DNA of 64,000 nt from Astropecten irregularis (lineage: Eukaryota; Echinodermata; Asteroidea; Paxillosida; Astropectinidae): the NCBI GenBank assembly GCA_963971285.1, contig OZ020260.1, forward strand, positions 14,852,798 through 14,916,797. The letters run 5' to 3'. Of the stretch, positions 1-10,325 are shown piece after piece (within the stretch, counting starts at the first letter, position 1; every line of letters starts with the position of its first letter). The notes below the pieces were generated by a model, which saw only the letters and a list, made by a program, of their open reading frames with translations, was not told where the DNA came from and ran no database searches. The position numbers and the translations under genes were made by a program.

Positions 1-410
1 GACTCCATTCACATCAAGATTCTAAAGTACAACACGAGTAGGACAAAAGTTCACTAAGGAGAAAGGTTTAGTCAGGAATGGCTTAAACTGGTGGCAACAT
101 TCAAGCAAGAACTCTTCAGAATTCTTACTCGTACTTTTCCTGATGGTTTGTCTCAAAGATTTTTTCAGAGTCACAAATGGGCCCAAGGGACAATGGCGTG
201 TTGGATTTGGGTAGATTCAGAAACTTCTAAGCCAACGAGCTTAGGGTCTGGGTAACATACTGCCCATGACTCATACCATCCTGACAATTCAGGATCCTTA
301 AAATGAAGCATAATTCAGGATCCTTAAAATGAAGCAAAGGACATCAAATCAGCCACCAGTCTGAGCCAGAAGTTAGTGAGGTTCTAAAGCAGTGCAAGAG
401 CAAGGCAAAC
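1..410. other. Sequence 3' of the last visible ABL exon (intron or 3' UTR)
   Basis: No coding exon is recognised here. If the ABL reading frame ends at the TAG at 411-413, this stretch is 3' UTR and flank. If the gene uses a donor before that stop, it is intron. The sequence does not settle which. The only structure noted is the tandem duplication at 286-336. Confidence 0.5.
286..336. repeat. Two-copy tandem duplication, about 26-bp period
   Basis: The 25-base block starting AATTCAGGATCC and ending GAAGCA occurs at 286-310 and again, unchanged, at 312-336. Identity of the two copies suggests a recent slippage or duplication event. No function is implied. Confidence 0.9.
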
Positions 411-847
411 CTACGAGAAGGACCTACTGGTGGTATCGCTCGAAGCCACGGCCGTCCTGTCCTTCCCAAATTTCCATTGATGGTCGGCTTCTGAGGCAGC
501 ACCAGCACCAGCACCACTACCACCCCCACTTCCCTTCCGACTGCTGCGGTTCTTGGTGGGTAGCATCGGGGGCTCTCGGCGCCGGTGCAGCGACTTCTCC
601 ACCTCGTCGCTGATGCTGGAGTTCTGGAACATGTTGTTCATCTCCTCCTGGACCTCTACGAAGGTTGGTCGGTCGGACGCACTCCACTCCCAGCATTTGA
701 GCATGAGCTTGTAGACGTCGGCCGGGCAACCCTCCGGTCGCTCCATACGGTAGCCTCGCTCCAACTTCTCATAGACATGCTGGAGCTCCACGCCAGGATA
801 GGGCGAGCTGCCATACGTTGCTATCTCCCAAAGAAGGATACCAAATG
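411..847 (-). CDS. ABL: ABL tyrosine kinase, exon with kinase C-lobe end and start of C-terminal tail
   Basis: Acceptor TTCTGCAG precedes 847; a split codon (G|CA) completes Ala of the AFG motif. The translation begins [18 protein letters not shown], continues through [21 protein letters not shown] and [11 protein letters not shown], then [10 protein letters not shown] and a Gly/Ser/Ala-rich run. This is the C-lobe end (helices F-I) of an Abl kinase plus the first part of the tail. In vertebrate ABL this part is divided between two exons (8 and 9), but here it is continuous. The frame stops at TAG 411-413. That stop may be real, giving a short ABL, or the true exon may use a donor before it (for instance GTGGTAGTG or AGTAGGTCC) and continue off the left edge. 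The proline-rich region and F-actin-binding domain normally present in ABL are not seen here. The 5' border is firm, the 3' border is uncertain. Confidence 0.9.
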
Positions 848-1377
848 CTGCAGAATTCAAACATAACACATCCAGAATTCTTCCATTAAACCCTGGACAT
901 TTTAACTATGAAGGGAAACTCTAAGGATTAATTTGATTAATGTATAGTACCACTGACTCGTTCTCATTGCATGCACATATTTTGAACTATAATTCTCCTG
1001 CCTTATTACACTGTTGCTATGACGTGATTCGAGACAAGGCCTGGCTAAGTAACCTCCAGCTTTAAAATAATCTGGTGCCTTTATGTCAGTCTCATCAACT
1101 GTGAACAATGTATTAGTATTGGACTTCTTTTATGTTGCCATGCAATATCTTGCACAGGGCCATGTGATATAGCGACAATGTTCTAATAGTCAGGGGAAAT
1201 CAGATGTTGGTCGTATATGTGAAGCAGTAAGGGTATCAGGCCATATTAACTTGCAAAATGCTTATTTTTTATTGTGTAGATTTTGAAACTCAAAATTGAT
1301 AGAAGAAGCAGTTTATTAAACTTCCTTTGACCCTTTGAGCAGCTGAGGAAGGGTCTCAGTGGACTGGACTGACTCAC
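848..1377 (-). other. ABL intron between kinase exons (530 bp)
   Basis: Bounded by donor TGGG|GTGAGT (GT at 1377-1376) and acceptor TTCTGCAG ending at 848. No further gene or clear repeat was seen inside. Confidence 0.85.
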
Positions 1378-1562
1378 CCCAGATGTCAGACTTGTTGGAG
1401 AACTTGTTGTAGGCCAGGCTCTCTGGAGCTGTCCACTTGATGGGGAACTTGGCCCCAGCCTGGGCTGTGTAGATCTCACCAGAGACGATCCGAGCCAGGC
1501 CAAAGTCTGCCACTTTGACCAAGTGATTCTCACCAAGGAGGCAGTTTCTGGCTGCCAGATCT
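1378..1562 (-). CDS. ABL: ABL tyrosine kinase, catalytic-loop and activation-loop exon
   Basis: This 185-bp exon completes Arg of HRD and reads [25 protein letters not shown], with activation-loop segment [20 protein letters not shown] and then [13 protein letters not shown]. Visible key residues are the catalytic Asp of HRDLAARN (split with the previous exon), the DFG metal-binding Asp, and the activation-loop Tyr equivalent to human ABL1 Tyr393. The substrate-positioning P+1 loop ([10 protein letters not shown]) is intact. The motif is DFGLAR rather than the vertebrate DFGLSR. Borders are AACAG|AGATCTG and ATCTGGG|GTGAGT. As I recall, the length equals human ABL1 exon 7, which supports orthology of the intron positions. 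Confidence 0.97.
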
Positions 1563-1909
1563 CTGTTAAATACAGACAAATAATGAAATGAGTGTTAGGG
1601 TAGGAAATTCACTTCTGGGATCATCAGCTCTACTTACAGTTGGCACCACAATCTTATAAAAGACAGCGAGCGTGCCAGACAAAGCAGGTTGCATCGGGAT
1701 GTCGGATGGTCTGAAGTGACTGAATGAAGACAGGCATCATCAAGAAAGCTACGATGATTTGCCGAGGTGGCAGGGTTGGGGTGAGGGTAAGAAAAGTGGG
1801 ACAGAAATGAGCCAGCTTCATGATAGCTGCGATGATTTGGAGAGATGGTGGGATTGGGGGAGGGTAAGAGGGGCAGAGGAGAGTGTAAAGGGAGACAGAA
1901 GGGACGAAC
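1563..1909 (-). other. ABL intron with internal imperfect duplication
   Basis: Bounded by CATAG|GTTCGT (donor) and TTTAACAG (acceptor). It contains an imperfect direct duplication of about 78-bp period at 1748-1880: AGCTACGATGATTTG at about 1748 recurs as AGCTGCGATGATTTG at about 1826, each followed by a G-rich GGTGAGGGTAAG / GGGAGGGTAAG segment. Confidence 0.8.
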
Positions 1910-2087
1910 CTATGGATGAAGCACTTGGACTCCAGGTAGCACATCGCTGAGGCTACTTGAGAAGCAATGTACAGGAGTGTGACGGCTGAGAGCATGGTGT
2001 CATCATTCTCCCTGAGATACTCCAAGAGATTGCCATGTTGCATGAACTCAGTGATGATGTAGAAAGGAGGCTCTCGGGTACACACGC
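1910..2087 (-). CDS. ABL: ABL tyrosine kinase, hinge/gatekeeper and C-lobe start exon
   Basis: The 178-bp exon encodes [20 protein letters not shown], then [25 protein letters not shown] and KCFIH, ending in a split Arg codon of HRD. Thr in FYIITEF is the gatekeeper, equivalent to human ABL1 Thr315. The following EFM segment forms the hinge that binds the adenine of ATP. Acceptor CTTGTAG precedes the GC that completes the Gly codon; the donor is CATAG|GTTCGT. Its length matches human exon 6 as I recall it. Confidence 0.97.
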
Positions 2088-2442
2088 CTACAAGACAGGG
2101 TAAAGATGGTCATCCAGACATATCAATGATGGATGACAAGAATCATCACACAACTGCAACAAGGTCATACCTTCCAAGTTACCTTTTAGGTGTATCATTC
2201 AAATTTTCTTGTTAAGTTCCCAGAAGAACATATAAAAGCTATGGGTGACGATACCACCTTGCTGCACAAATTGTTGTTAAAGTTTACAAAATGTCACTGC
2301 AGTTGGATGACCTTCCTGATCCTAGCTGGATCTTTATCACAAGCACACAAGCACGGTAATTATCTGACACAGATTTCCTGAAAGGTTGCTGAATGATAAT
2401 ATCCCCTCGTTCAATGTAAGACCAAGGATATGTGGGAGTTAC
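2088..2442 (-). other. ABL intron (355 bp)
   Basis: Bounded by donor TTATTAG|GTAACT and acceptor CTTGTAG. No other feature was recognised inside it. Confidence 0.8.
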
Positions 2443-2527
2443 CTAATAACTGGACCAGATTGGGATGTTTGATCGTCTTCATGACGGCCGCCTCTTTCAG
2501 GAACTCTTCTACTCTCATGTTCTCCTC
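2443..2527 (-). CDS. ABL: ABL tyrosine kinase, alpha-C helix exon
   Basis: This 85-bp exon is too short for ordinary ORF calling but is clear by homology. Between acceptor CTTTCAG and donor TATTAG|GTAACT it reads [17 protein letters not shown] followed by [11 protein letters not shown] and one base of a Gly codon. The Glu in FLKEAAVM is the alpha-C Glu that salt-bridges the ATP-binding Lys. Its length equals human ABL1 exon 5 as I recall it, and the phases join exactly to both neighbours. Confidence 0.96.
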
Positions 2528-2921
2528 CTGAAAGTGGAGACAAGAAAACAATTCTGCTGTTTAGTGGAATCATCTCAAAGGGAGTACTACCTCAGTTAAG
2601 GAAGCCTTCAAACTTTTGCAATCAAGGCCCGGAAATTAGAGAGAGGGGGAGGGAAGACAAAGAGCAACCTGGGGGAGACCTACACCTGAGACAAGGTCTT
2701 AGAGTCCTAGAATGAAAAGGAGAAAGATTTCCAGGGTTCGACACCAAAATACTAAGACCCAAATCTCAGATTGACATCTTAAACTTTGAGACCAAGACAA
2801 AAGCCTGGTTCATATGTGAAGTAAAATGTGGAACTAAGGGAATTTGACATAATAAATTAGTGACATCCATATTGCTTCGCACATAGCAAACCTCTAAATA
2901 CCTCTAAGATTGATTGCTTAC
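2528..2921 (-). other. ABL intron (394 bp)
   Basis: Bounded by donor GTTAGG|GTAAGC and acceptor CTTTCAG. It holds a short purine-rich run near 2640-2660 and no other feature that I can support. Confidence 0.8.
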
Positions 2922-3194
2922 CCTAACGGTCTTGACAGCTACTATCTTGTTATGCTTCTTCCAGTAAGCCTCATAAACCTCCCCGTACTGCCCACCACCG
3001 AGCTTGTTTCTCATGGAGATGTCTCTCCGTTCAATCTCCCATTCATCTGGTTGAGGTGAGATGCCGTAGATCGTTGGCTTGTTGGTCTTGGCTGCAGGGA
3101 AGCGTAGCGTGGTGATCAGGCCGTCAGCATCCTTGCAGTGGTGATGGACTAGCTCGGCCACGCTGCAAAACTGGCTTTCGTTGGTGACGTAGAC
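2922..3194 (-). CDS. ABL: ABL tyrosine kinase, SH2 end, SH2-kinase linker and ATP-binding loop exon
   Basis: The 273-bp exon starts [19 protein letters not shown] (last part of the SH2 domain), then [11 protein letters not shown], then the SH2-kinase linker with KPTIYGISP, and the N-lobe: [17 protein letters not shown] and IVAVKTVR. The glycine-rich loop (GGGQYG) and the ATP-anchoring Lys of VAVK are present. The linker Tyr in PTIYG corresponds to human ABL1 Tyr245, a regulatory phosphorylation site in that protein. The acceptor is CACCTAG|GTCTACG and the donor GTTAGG|GTAAGC. Length equals human exon 4 as I recall. Confidence 0.97.
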
Positions 3195-3593
3195 CTAGGT
3201 GCGGCAAAGAGAATTTTGTTTTAAACCACATGTAGGCAGTATTTCTGGATCTTTACCCTGCTGCACCATGGTATGAAGCACCACCAGCAGATAGGGAATG
3301 TATATTTGACCTTTGAACTCCTTATGTCAGATGAATGGAATTCATATTTAAAGTCAACATTGAATTGGCAGAGCTTGATCTAAACTTAGGATTCTTCACA
3401 TCATCGTTTCCAATACGGTTCACTCAAAAAAAAGAAGGAACTTGGATCCAGTTTGAAATCTCAACCTTGGTCGCTGCCAGGGTTGGATTTCGATCTGGGT
3501 TGACTCAGTGAAACTTTTCTCTTTTTTTGAAAGGAGGACCAAAGTTGAAAACCTTTTTGTAACATTTTCACTTTAAATTTCCTGGTTTCGTAC
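3195..3593 (-). other. ABL intron (399 bp)
   Basis: Bounded by donor GGGAAG|GTACGA and acceptor CACCTAG. No repeat or gene was recognised inside. Confidence 0.8.
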
Positions 3594-3895
3594 CTTCCCA
3601 TCAGGAGCATGATTTATCCGATAGTGGTAGACCCTCCCGGCAAAGCGTAGTGATATGGACAATTGGCCGGGACTACTTTCACTATCACGGACCAAGAAGC
3701 TGCCGTCAATGCCACTGCTGAGCAGGTATTCCGCCGCCGTGCGGGAAATAGGGCCGTGATACCAGGAGTGTTTCTCCAGACTGTTGACGGTAGTGACGTA
3801 GCTGCGAGGCACCCAACCTGTCTTGTTGTTCGAGGTCTTCTGTGCTTCGCACCATTCACCGTTGTCATTGTAGCAGATGACACGGACATGTTCCC
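3594..3895 (-). CDS. ABL: ABL tyrosine kinase, SH3 end and most of SH2 exon
   Basis: Translation reads [79 protein letters not shown] and [23 protein letters not shown] is the conserved SH3 end. WYHGPISR starts the SH2 domain. FLVRDSES carries the phosphotyrosine-binding Arg (vertebrates have FLVRESES). The first two bases complete a Gly codon split with exon 2, and the exon ends on a codon boundary. At 302 bp it is about two codons longer than my recollection of the human exon (296 bp); the extra residues sit in the SH3 loop around TSNNKTG. Confidence 0.97.
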
Positions 3896-6745
3896 CTGCA
3901 AAATGGAGAGAAAAGACAGCAAAATTCAAATCAATGTTTTGAGGGATGTAAATTGAAGGAAGGTTTCTGTTGGCAATGTAAACTTTGTTCGAGATGAAAT
4001 GTCCACTGCAAGGACCATTGAGGCAATGACCAGGGAAACCAGGCCATTGACAAGGGACACCAAGGCACTGATAAGGGGGTACATGTACCAGAGGGGCACC
4101 AGGCCAGTCACAAGGAGTATCAAGTCATTGACATGAGGTTACTTATGAAAAGGCAAATGAGGCAATGACCAGGAGCATTAAGACGATCACCTCTCTTGCT
4201 TCCTTGAAGCTGCTGCCCTAAATACAACAGAAACCGGCTGAATACACACGGATAAGGAAACATCGCTATACAAAAGAGCCACAGAAAACAGAAAAGGGAC
4301 TGCTTTCTCTAAATAAATCTACACGAGTGAGTGGCCTCAGTGTACTGTAATATATGGAGAAATCCTCATTTAACTTGTAGTGAGAGTGATGGTTAGCTAT
4401 TTCCGTTACTTCTCCTGAACAATGACGCAATCAGAGCATGTTTCCCAAAGGAATCCGCTGTTGAACGACAGTAGGTAGCGATTGTTCCTAATGACAGAGT
4501 CTTCCCTTGGGCTGGTGCTGGCAGGGAATGCGAAGACAGCAACTCAGTAGAGTCAGAATGTGGGTCAAGCAACTGGATAGGACAAAGCAGGTGGGTAGGA
4601 GGGAACTAGACCACAACATGTGGTTAATCCAAGTAACATATGCTGATTTAGATTTCCTACATGTAGGTTATGTAGAGTGGGTTGAAGGTTTGAACTTAAT
4701 GCTGTATAAGTGGGAGCGAGTCGTTGAGTATTCGACTCAACTCCTAACATCTACTTATGACATCAACTATGAAATCAACTCCGACATCATGCAACTGAAC
4801 TTCTTCAGCCTACATATTGTCAACTGTCTTATTCTTTTTCCTTCTTTCTCTCTTGGCTGAGGGGGTAACAGCCCATGAATAAGTAAGAGGATGTCATACC
4901 GTATACACTGTGTAAATCATTCAAGTGCAAAATTAAGGAGCAATGGAGATGACCTTACAGGCATGGGCCACGGAGGAAATGAAACGTGGCAGCTAGAATT
5001 TATTGGGAGGTTGACAGGAACGTGTCAGATCTTAGCATACCTCCTCTAGAAATTGCTATGGCAAGAAAGTCATGGAATGCTTCTTGAGTTCACGATGGTG
5101 TCTCCACGAAAGAAGGCTGGACAGGATTAGACCTCTCTAGGGCTCTGAAATTCAGGAATCTCTTCGGTTTAAAGTCAGCATGATTAAACATTCCGAGATA
5201 TTGAAAATGATCCAGTTTATAATACTAATAATTTTCTCTTCTACTATTTTTTGGGGAGGGGGAGGGTGAAAGGAGGGGTGGAGTTCAAGATTCTTTTGAT
5301 GGGGTGTGTGAAGGTGGATTGAGCAGACTTTCTTTGTGGGTTATTCCACCCATTTGGGCCATGATTTGTGACGATGTCCAAACTAAAAAGCTGCCCTCAT
5401 CTCGATGACAAGACCCATATCTGTCTGCCCTTTTCAACCAATGGTCCTTAAGTCCTGTTCTGGTAACTACTGAGAGAACTCTGGCAGCTGTTCATCACAT
5501 TGGACAGTACTTTCAACAGAGAAACACGTCCAGAGAAATCAGGACTCAGGATGAAGAGGAATGGAACAGAAGCTTGCTGATGTGTGATGGACATTGAAAT
5601 GACGGTTGACACAGACCGTATCACGACTTAGTGGACTGAGTCTCATGCAGAGCGTTTAGTTCCTTGTTTTCCTCTTCGTCTCTGAACAAGTTTGTACCAG
5701 TCTCTGCTAGGCTCTAAGTATTATTTACAACCTCAGACAATCTCCATGACGATCTCCATGACGATCTCTACCAACAAACCCACCTGGAAAGCATCAAAAT
5801 CTCCACACATCATGTGAGGGTCACATGACCAAACTGAAAAAAGAAAATCTGCGCTCCCTCCAAAAATAAACTTGAGTTTTGTCAATTTATTAACTCAGTG
5901 CAATAATAATGGGCCTCATTTTTACATCCTCCTTCTTAAGACGGGTGCGGCATAAAACCAGAAGCATCCTGTAAGTTATTAGGTTCTAATTGGTTGCTAG
6001 GGCAACCACGGCCGCCGACGTCAGTGCAGGTAGTTTCGCTACGTCTTTCCTGGCCTGTTTGGTGAGGGCAAATACTGCCCATCTGCGGGACTGACCTCAG
6101 CCCAAGACAGAGGAAGGCCAATCAAAAACACAAAAAGAAAACCGGCAGAAAAACTCCAGAAACATCGTGGCAAGCAAATATCAACACTTGGCATTCTGTG
6201 CACAGGTCTACATTTATAGCTGTTGGTGATTAACTCTGTGTGCATTTTTGGGTGCTATGCATTAGAGCTGTTTAATTTCACTTCTGTAGTGCGTAGGTTC
6301 TTTGCGACCACAACGAGCTGATAAGCTCTACTATGTGCGTGCACTTCGTCTCAGTAAACATCCTAATGAGAACTGAACTACGTCAAAGCATCAGAGTTTT
6401 TATAAGATAATCATCATGAACAAAGCCGGATTTTCATAAAATGCCTTTCCACATTAAAGGTATTTTTAACCGATATTATTAAACTGCAATGCTGATCGTC
6501 CAAAAATTGACTAATTCTGATGCGGTTTTCAGCAACTGATTCATAATGGTCCACCTGACAACCACATGAAACACATTTTAAACCACTGCCGTCTTTATAT
6601 GCATGCATTTTCATCATCAGTCCAGAACAAAAAGGGTAAGAGGGTATCTAACCAAAGTGAACCTCTCAGCCAGCTTATTGAATTGGCTCAGGAGCTAGCC
6701 CAGATGTCAAGGAGAATGATGGCCTGGACGTTGTGCGATACGTAC
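3896..6745 (-). other. ABL intron between exon 2 and the SH3/SH2 exon (2.85 kb)
   Basis: Bounded by donor GTAAAG|GTACGT and acceptor TTTTGCAG. Apart from the 21-bp minisatellite at its left end (about 4008-4190), I see only AT-rich sequence, a short G-rich run near 5253-5282 and a 14-bp doublet (ATCTCCATGACG) near 5740-5768. No further exon is supported. Confidence 0.75.
4008..4190 (+). repeat. Degenerate 21-bp minisatellite, locus A
   Basis: Repeated GGCAATGACCAGG and GGGCACCA-like modules at about 21-bp spacing: ATTGAGGCAATGACCAGGG, CCATTGACAAGGGACACC, CACTGATAAGGGG, CAGAGGGGCACCAGG and again GAGGCAATGACCAGGAGC. Copies are diverged. The same unit occurs at 8.6, 10.1, 40.8 and 58.3 kb, so it is a dispersed family. 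Confidence 0.75.
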
Positions 6746-6931
6746 CTTTACGGACGTTAAGCTGGTTATCTCCACTGCCGCTGAAGTCGTACAGCACCAC
6801 AAAGAGGTCTGGATCAAACTCATCCTGGACGTTGAGCTCCTCTGAGGAGTTCCATCTCGTCAAGTCTACAGGTCCGTGGGATGGGGTGCTGGGAAGAGGC
6901 CTGGACTGGATACTGTCTGCCGAAAAGTTAT
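6746..6931 (-). CDS. ABL: ABL tyrosine kinase, exon 2 (cap end and SH3 start)
   Basis: Acceptor TTCTCACAG precedes AT, which completes an Asp codon begun by the first exon. Translation includes NFSADSIQSRPLPSTPSHG, then DLTRWNSSEELNVQDEFDP and DLFVVLYDFSGSGDNQLNV. RWNSSEEL corresponds to the vertebrate RWNSKENL segment just before SH3, and LFVVLYDF is the ALYDY-type start of SH3. The exon ends RKG with a split Gly codon at donor AAAG|GTACG. This is the common exon to which both candidate first exons fit. Confidence 0.95.
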
Positions 6932-8578
6932 CTGTGAGAAAGGAAAGCAAATAAAACGAACATCATGAATGTAAAGAAAATGAATCAATAGGTTGCACAT
7001 TGTCAATAGTTTCAAGAAGGGATTTATTTCTCCCTGATTTCAGGCAGAGCTTGAAGGCTTGTGAAGTGGGTCAACAGTAAGTTAGGAAGTTAAAATCAGT
7101 TATGTTAACGTACGTCTAGAAACTGGGCAAGCTGATATTATTTCTTGGGTACGTGTTGAGACAGTGGGGGGTTAAATTGGGGAAATACAGGCTAAATTCT
7201 TGGTTTGTTTTTAGGGATAACATGTGTGGCTCAAATATGCAATCTCTCGTCTCTTTGGCAGGTACATTATTGTATGAACCACTCACTGTTCAAGGCTTGT
7301 ATATTTAACACCTGTGGAGCGAACAAACAACGACACATTTCTGTTCCATAAGGGAACAAAATGCCCCAGGTAACATAAATATATGCCCAAGCCAATTTGA
7401 TTTTTTTTTCAGAAAACCACAACAGAGTGGCATTTTGTTTTATAGTAGGTGAGGGAGAAAAAAAGACAAAGATAAGAAAAGAGGAAAGCGGTGGTACGCT
7501 CATGTCACCTGGAGTCAATATCCCAACAGGAAATGATATCCAGGGCTCTGTAGTACACAAATAGCAATATTAGGGGTAGGGTAGGTGGACCTCATACATG
7601 TATGACAACCCAGGTGTCTGCAAAACATTGCTTTTAAATTCAACACCTGGTCAAGGAAGGAAAAACAAGGAAACTTCCGGAATCTGCCACATTTCAAGAT
7701 GAGAGTCAGTATGGCACATTCTATGACTTGGACTAAATTCGACCAGAAAACCAAAGTAAAAGTTATGGCATATTGGCTTCACTGCATTGAGGCCTTCGGA
7801 ATCCTGAAATACCGGTATACTTCATAGGAATTAGTGCGCATTTTGGCTGGTAACCAAACAACACATTCAAATGCTTATAGCAAAGTTTCAGAGGACCCAC
7901 AACTACTGACCCAAACACCCATCCCTTTCCCGGGAAGAAACATCAACAAAGACTCCAAGAAATAGCCATGTACCAAATTTGAGCGCAAACTGTCCCACAA
8001 TGCACTCCTTATAATACGTCGTCCTTCACTGCAGACCTCCGACCTACAGATCCATTAAAGGGTCCATGTACAAATATAACCCTATTGCTTGCTGAGCACT
8101 GCTACAGCTGCATGGACTCACCACAAGAAGGAAGTTAGCATTGAGCTTGCAAGACATCCCAGTGCCATGGTTTGTGACCGGATATAAGGTCATTGATGGA
8201 TATTCCGGAGCAAGGAATGGCCACTTCCCCTCAGCGATAATTATACTTTGGGAAAAGTACATGAGAAGTGTATCATGTGCATTCTAAACTTAGAGCTCAG
8301 TGTATAATTAGAGTAGTGTGGAGTGATTAGTGGGTATTTTTGGAGGGGGATAACATGACACCAATGAGAGGGAGTAAGTCAGGTTATTTTGGGATGAAAA
8401 ATCCTGAGGTGGTACCAGAGACCACCAGGAAAAAAAGCAGGATTTAATTTAGGAGACTTTTCTCATGTATTTAACTATTTATAGTTCTACAGTGTATATG
8501 AATGCACCAAGTAAAGGAAAAAGGTGAAAATGTTACATGCACAGGCAAGTTCTTAGCATCTCTATGAAGAACAAGCTG

Positions 8579-8753
8579 CAGAGGAACCAAGGCAATGACC
8601 AGAGGAACCAAGACAATGACCAGAGGAACCAAGACAATGACCAGATGAACCAAGGCAATGACCAGAGGAACCAAGGCAATGACCAGGGGCACCAGTAGCA
8701 CCATGGCAATGACCAGTAGCCCTGTGGCAATGACCAGTAGCCCTGTGGCAAAA
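8579..8753 (+). repeat. 21-bp minisatellite, locus B
   Basis: About eight near-regular 21-bp units on the plus strand, of the type GAGGAACCAAGGCAATGACC, with variants GACAATGACC and GATGAACCAAGGC. The last units change to AGTAGCCCTGTGGCAATGACC. Because 21 is a multiple of three, reading frames stay open through the array in both strands; those ORFs are not considered genes. Confidence 0.9.
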
Positions 8754-10121
8754 GCCACACTATGGCATTGCAAGTGTCATCATTCTCGCAGGAATTGTCA
8801 AAATGAACACGATAAGTAGAATGAAAAAGAATGAAAGAGCCTTCCTATATCATAGCATGTGTCATTGACCAGCAAATCATCCGTCCTTGCCCCATGCTAC
8901 AAACTGAGTCATAAACTGGTCATTACAACCTGCTAATAAGGCCGTTAATCCAACAAGATAAGCTAGGGATGTGGGGATTATTAGGTAGGACAGGTGGAAC
9001 CATGATTCTTCCTGTGAATTCATAACCAGTAGACGGTACTGTACATGAGACTTATGACTTTGTGTAATAATTCAACCTGCCATCATTTATAAATCTGGTT
9101 GATTGGCTGTCAAGTGTCAATGGCCTATGGAGATGGTCAAAGACAAGGTTCTGTGTCTCTTGGTATCAGACAGGAGGCAGAGCGGCAAAATGCTCAGGAC
9201 CCTTGGGACAACTCTTCCTTTCCAAACTCATCTCATTGGCAAATGTGTGTGAACCAGAGGAATAGTCCGAGTATTAATAAGACAACTCAGTGTTTTGACA
9301 CCAAAATGGTTGACCATTATGCATAACATGCAGTTCATGACTCATGTCAGTCAATTTTCTACATGTAGTTCATGTCTAGGCCATCTTGGTTCCAACTTGT
9401 GGACTCTCTGACCAATTCCAAAACCTCACAGCTTTGGGTCGTGTCATCGTGTCATCGGGAAAAAACTGGGTCAGAGCTTCTTTGTCAATGGCTGCTTCCT
9501 GTCCCATAAACTGAGCTTTTTGGCTTATACATGTATGTAATAAGCATGTCTCCAACTGTAGCCATTAGGCTTCATGACGTAATCTTCCCATGTTTGAGGG
9601 TAACATTTGCTGCTACATGTACTGTATGACATGCCAATGATGAGCCATCTTCTTTACACCCAACAGAGAGCGGCCTACAGAAATGACATCACTTATACGT
9701 ATAAGGCAATCTGTAAGTCCTCATCCAAGATGTACCTCATTTGATTTACACTCTGTACCTTTAACAACTTGGCAGCAGTTCAGAAGGAAACATGGCTGTA
9801 TCCAGGGACGGTTTCAAACCATTGGCCTCAGACACGGTTCCTGGTAAGAGGCCCTGCGGCTGATATTTCCATCATGGGAATTAGGGCCACTGGCTATGAG
9901 TAGTAAGACACATCACATGTGTGTTTACTACAGCCTACAAGCACAGCATGTGGTTTAGTGTATGAGGGGCAATGGATAGATGGTGTAAACAGCATGAATT
10001 CACTATACTACAGGATATTACTGTATAATGTGGCCTACACGTATTTAAAATTGGACAAGTGCTTTACTTGGGTTTGGTCTCAACAAAATATCAGGCCATG
10101 AACTTCACTGTGGAGAGTGCC

Positions 10122-10325
10122 TTGGTGCTGCTCTTCATTGCCTCAGTGCCCTCTCTCTGGTCTTTGTCCTGGTCATTCATTGCCTTGATGCCCCTGGCTA
10201 CTGCCCTGGTGCCCCTGTTTATTGCCTCAGTGCCCCTGGTCATTTTCCTGGTCAGTTATTGCCTTGATGCTCCTAGCCACTGCCTTGATGTCCATGTTAA
10301 TTGCCTCAGCGCCCTTGGCCATAAT
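10122..10325 (-). repeat. 21-bp minisatellite, locus C (inverted orientation)
   Basis: The plus strand carries the reverse complement of the unit: TTCATTGCCTCAGTGCCC, CATTGCCTTGATGCCCCTGG, CTACTGCCCTGGTGCCCCTG, TTATTGCCTCAGTGCCCCTG, and so on. A further stray unit (CTACCCTGGCTACTGCCCTGG) occurs at about 10421-10445. Copies are moderately diverged. Confidence 0.85.

Noticed and set aside
585-866. Plus-strand ORF of 93 codons
   Set aside because: Antisense shadow of the ABL kinase C-lobe exon.
3614-3956. Alternative-frame and antisense ORFs over the SH3/SH2 exon
   Set aside because: Shadows of the SH2-coding frame, which is supported by clear homology and splice phases.
8471-8773. Minus-strand ORFs rich in LVPLVIA / WSLPWFL, looking like membrane segments
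   Set aside because: Hydrophobic only as a translation of the 21-bp minisatellite, whose period keeps frames open.
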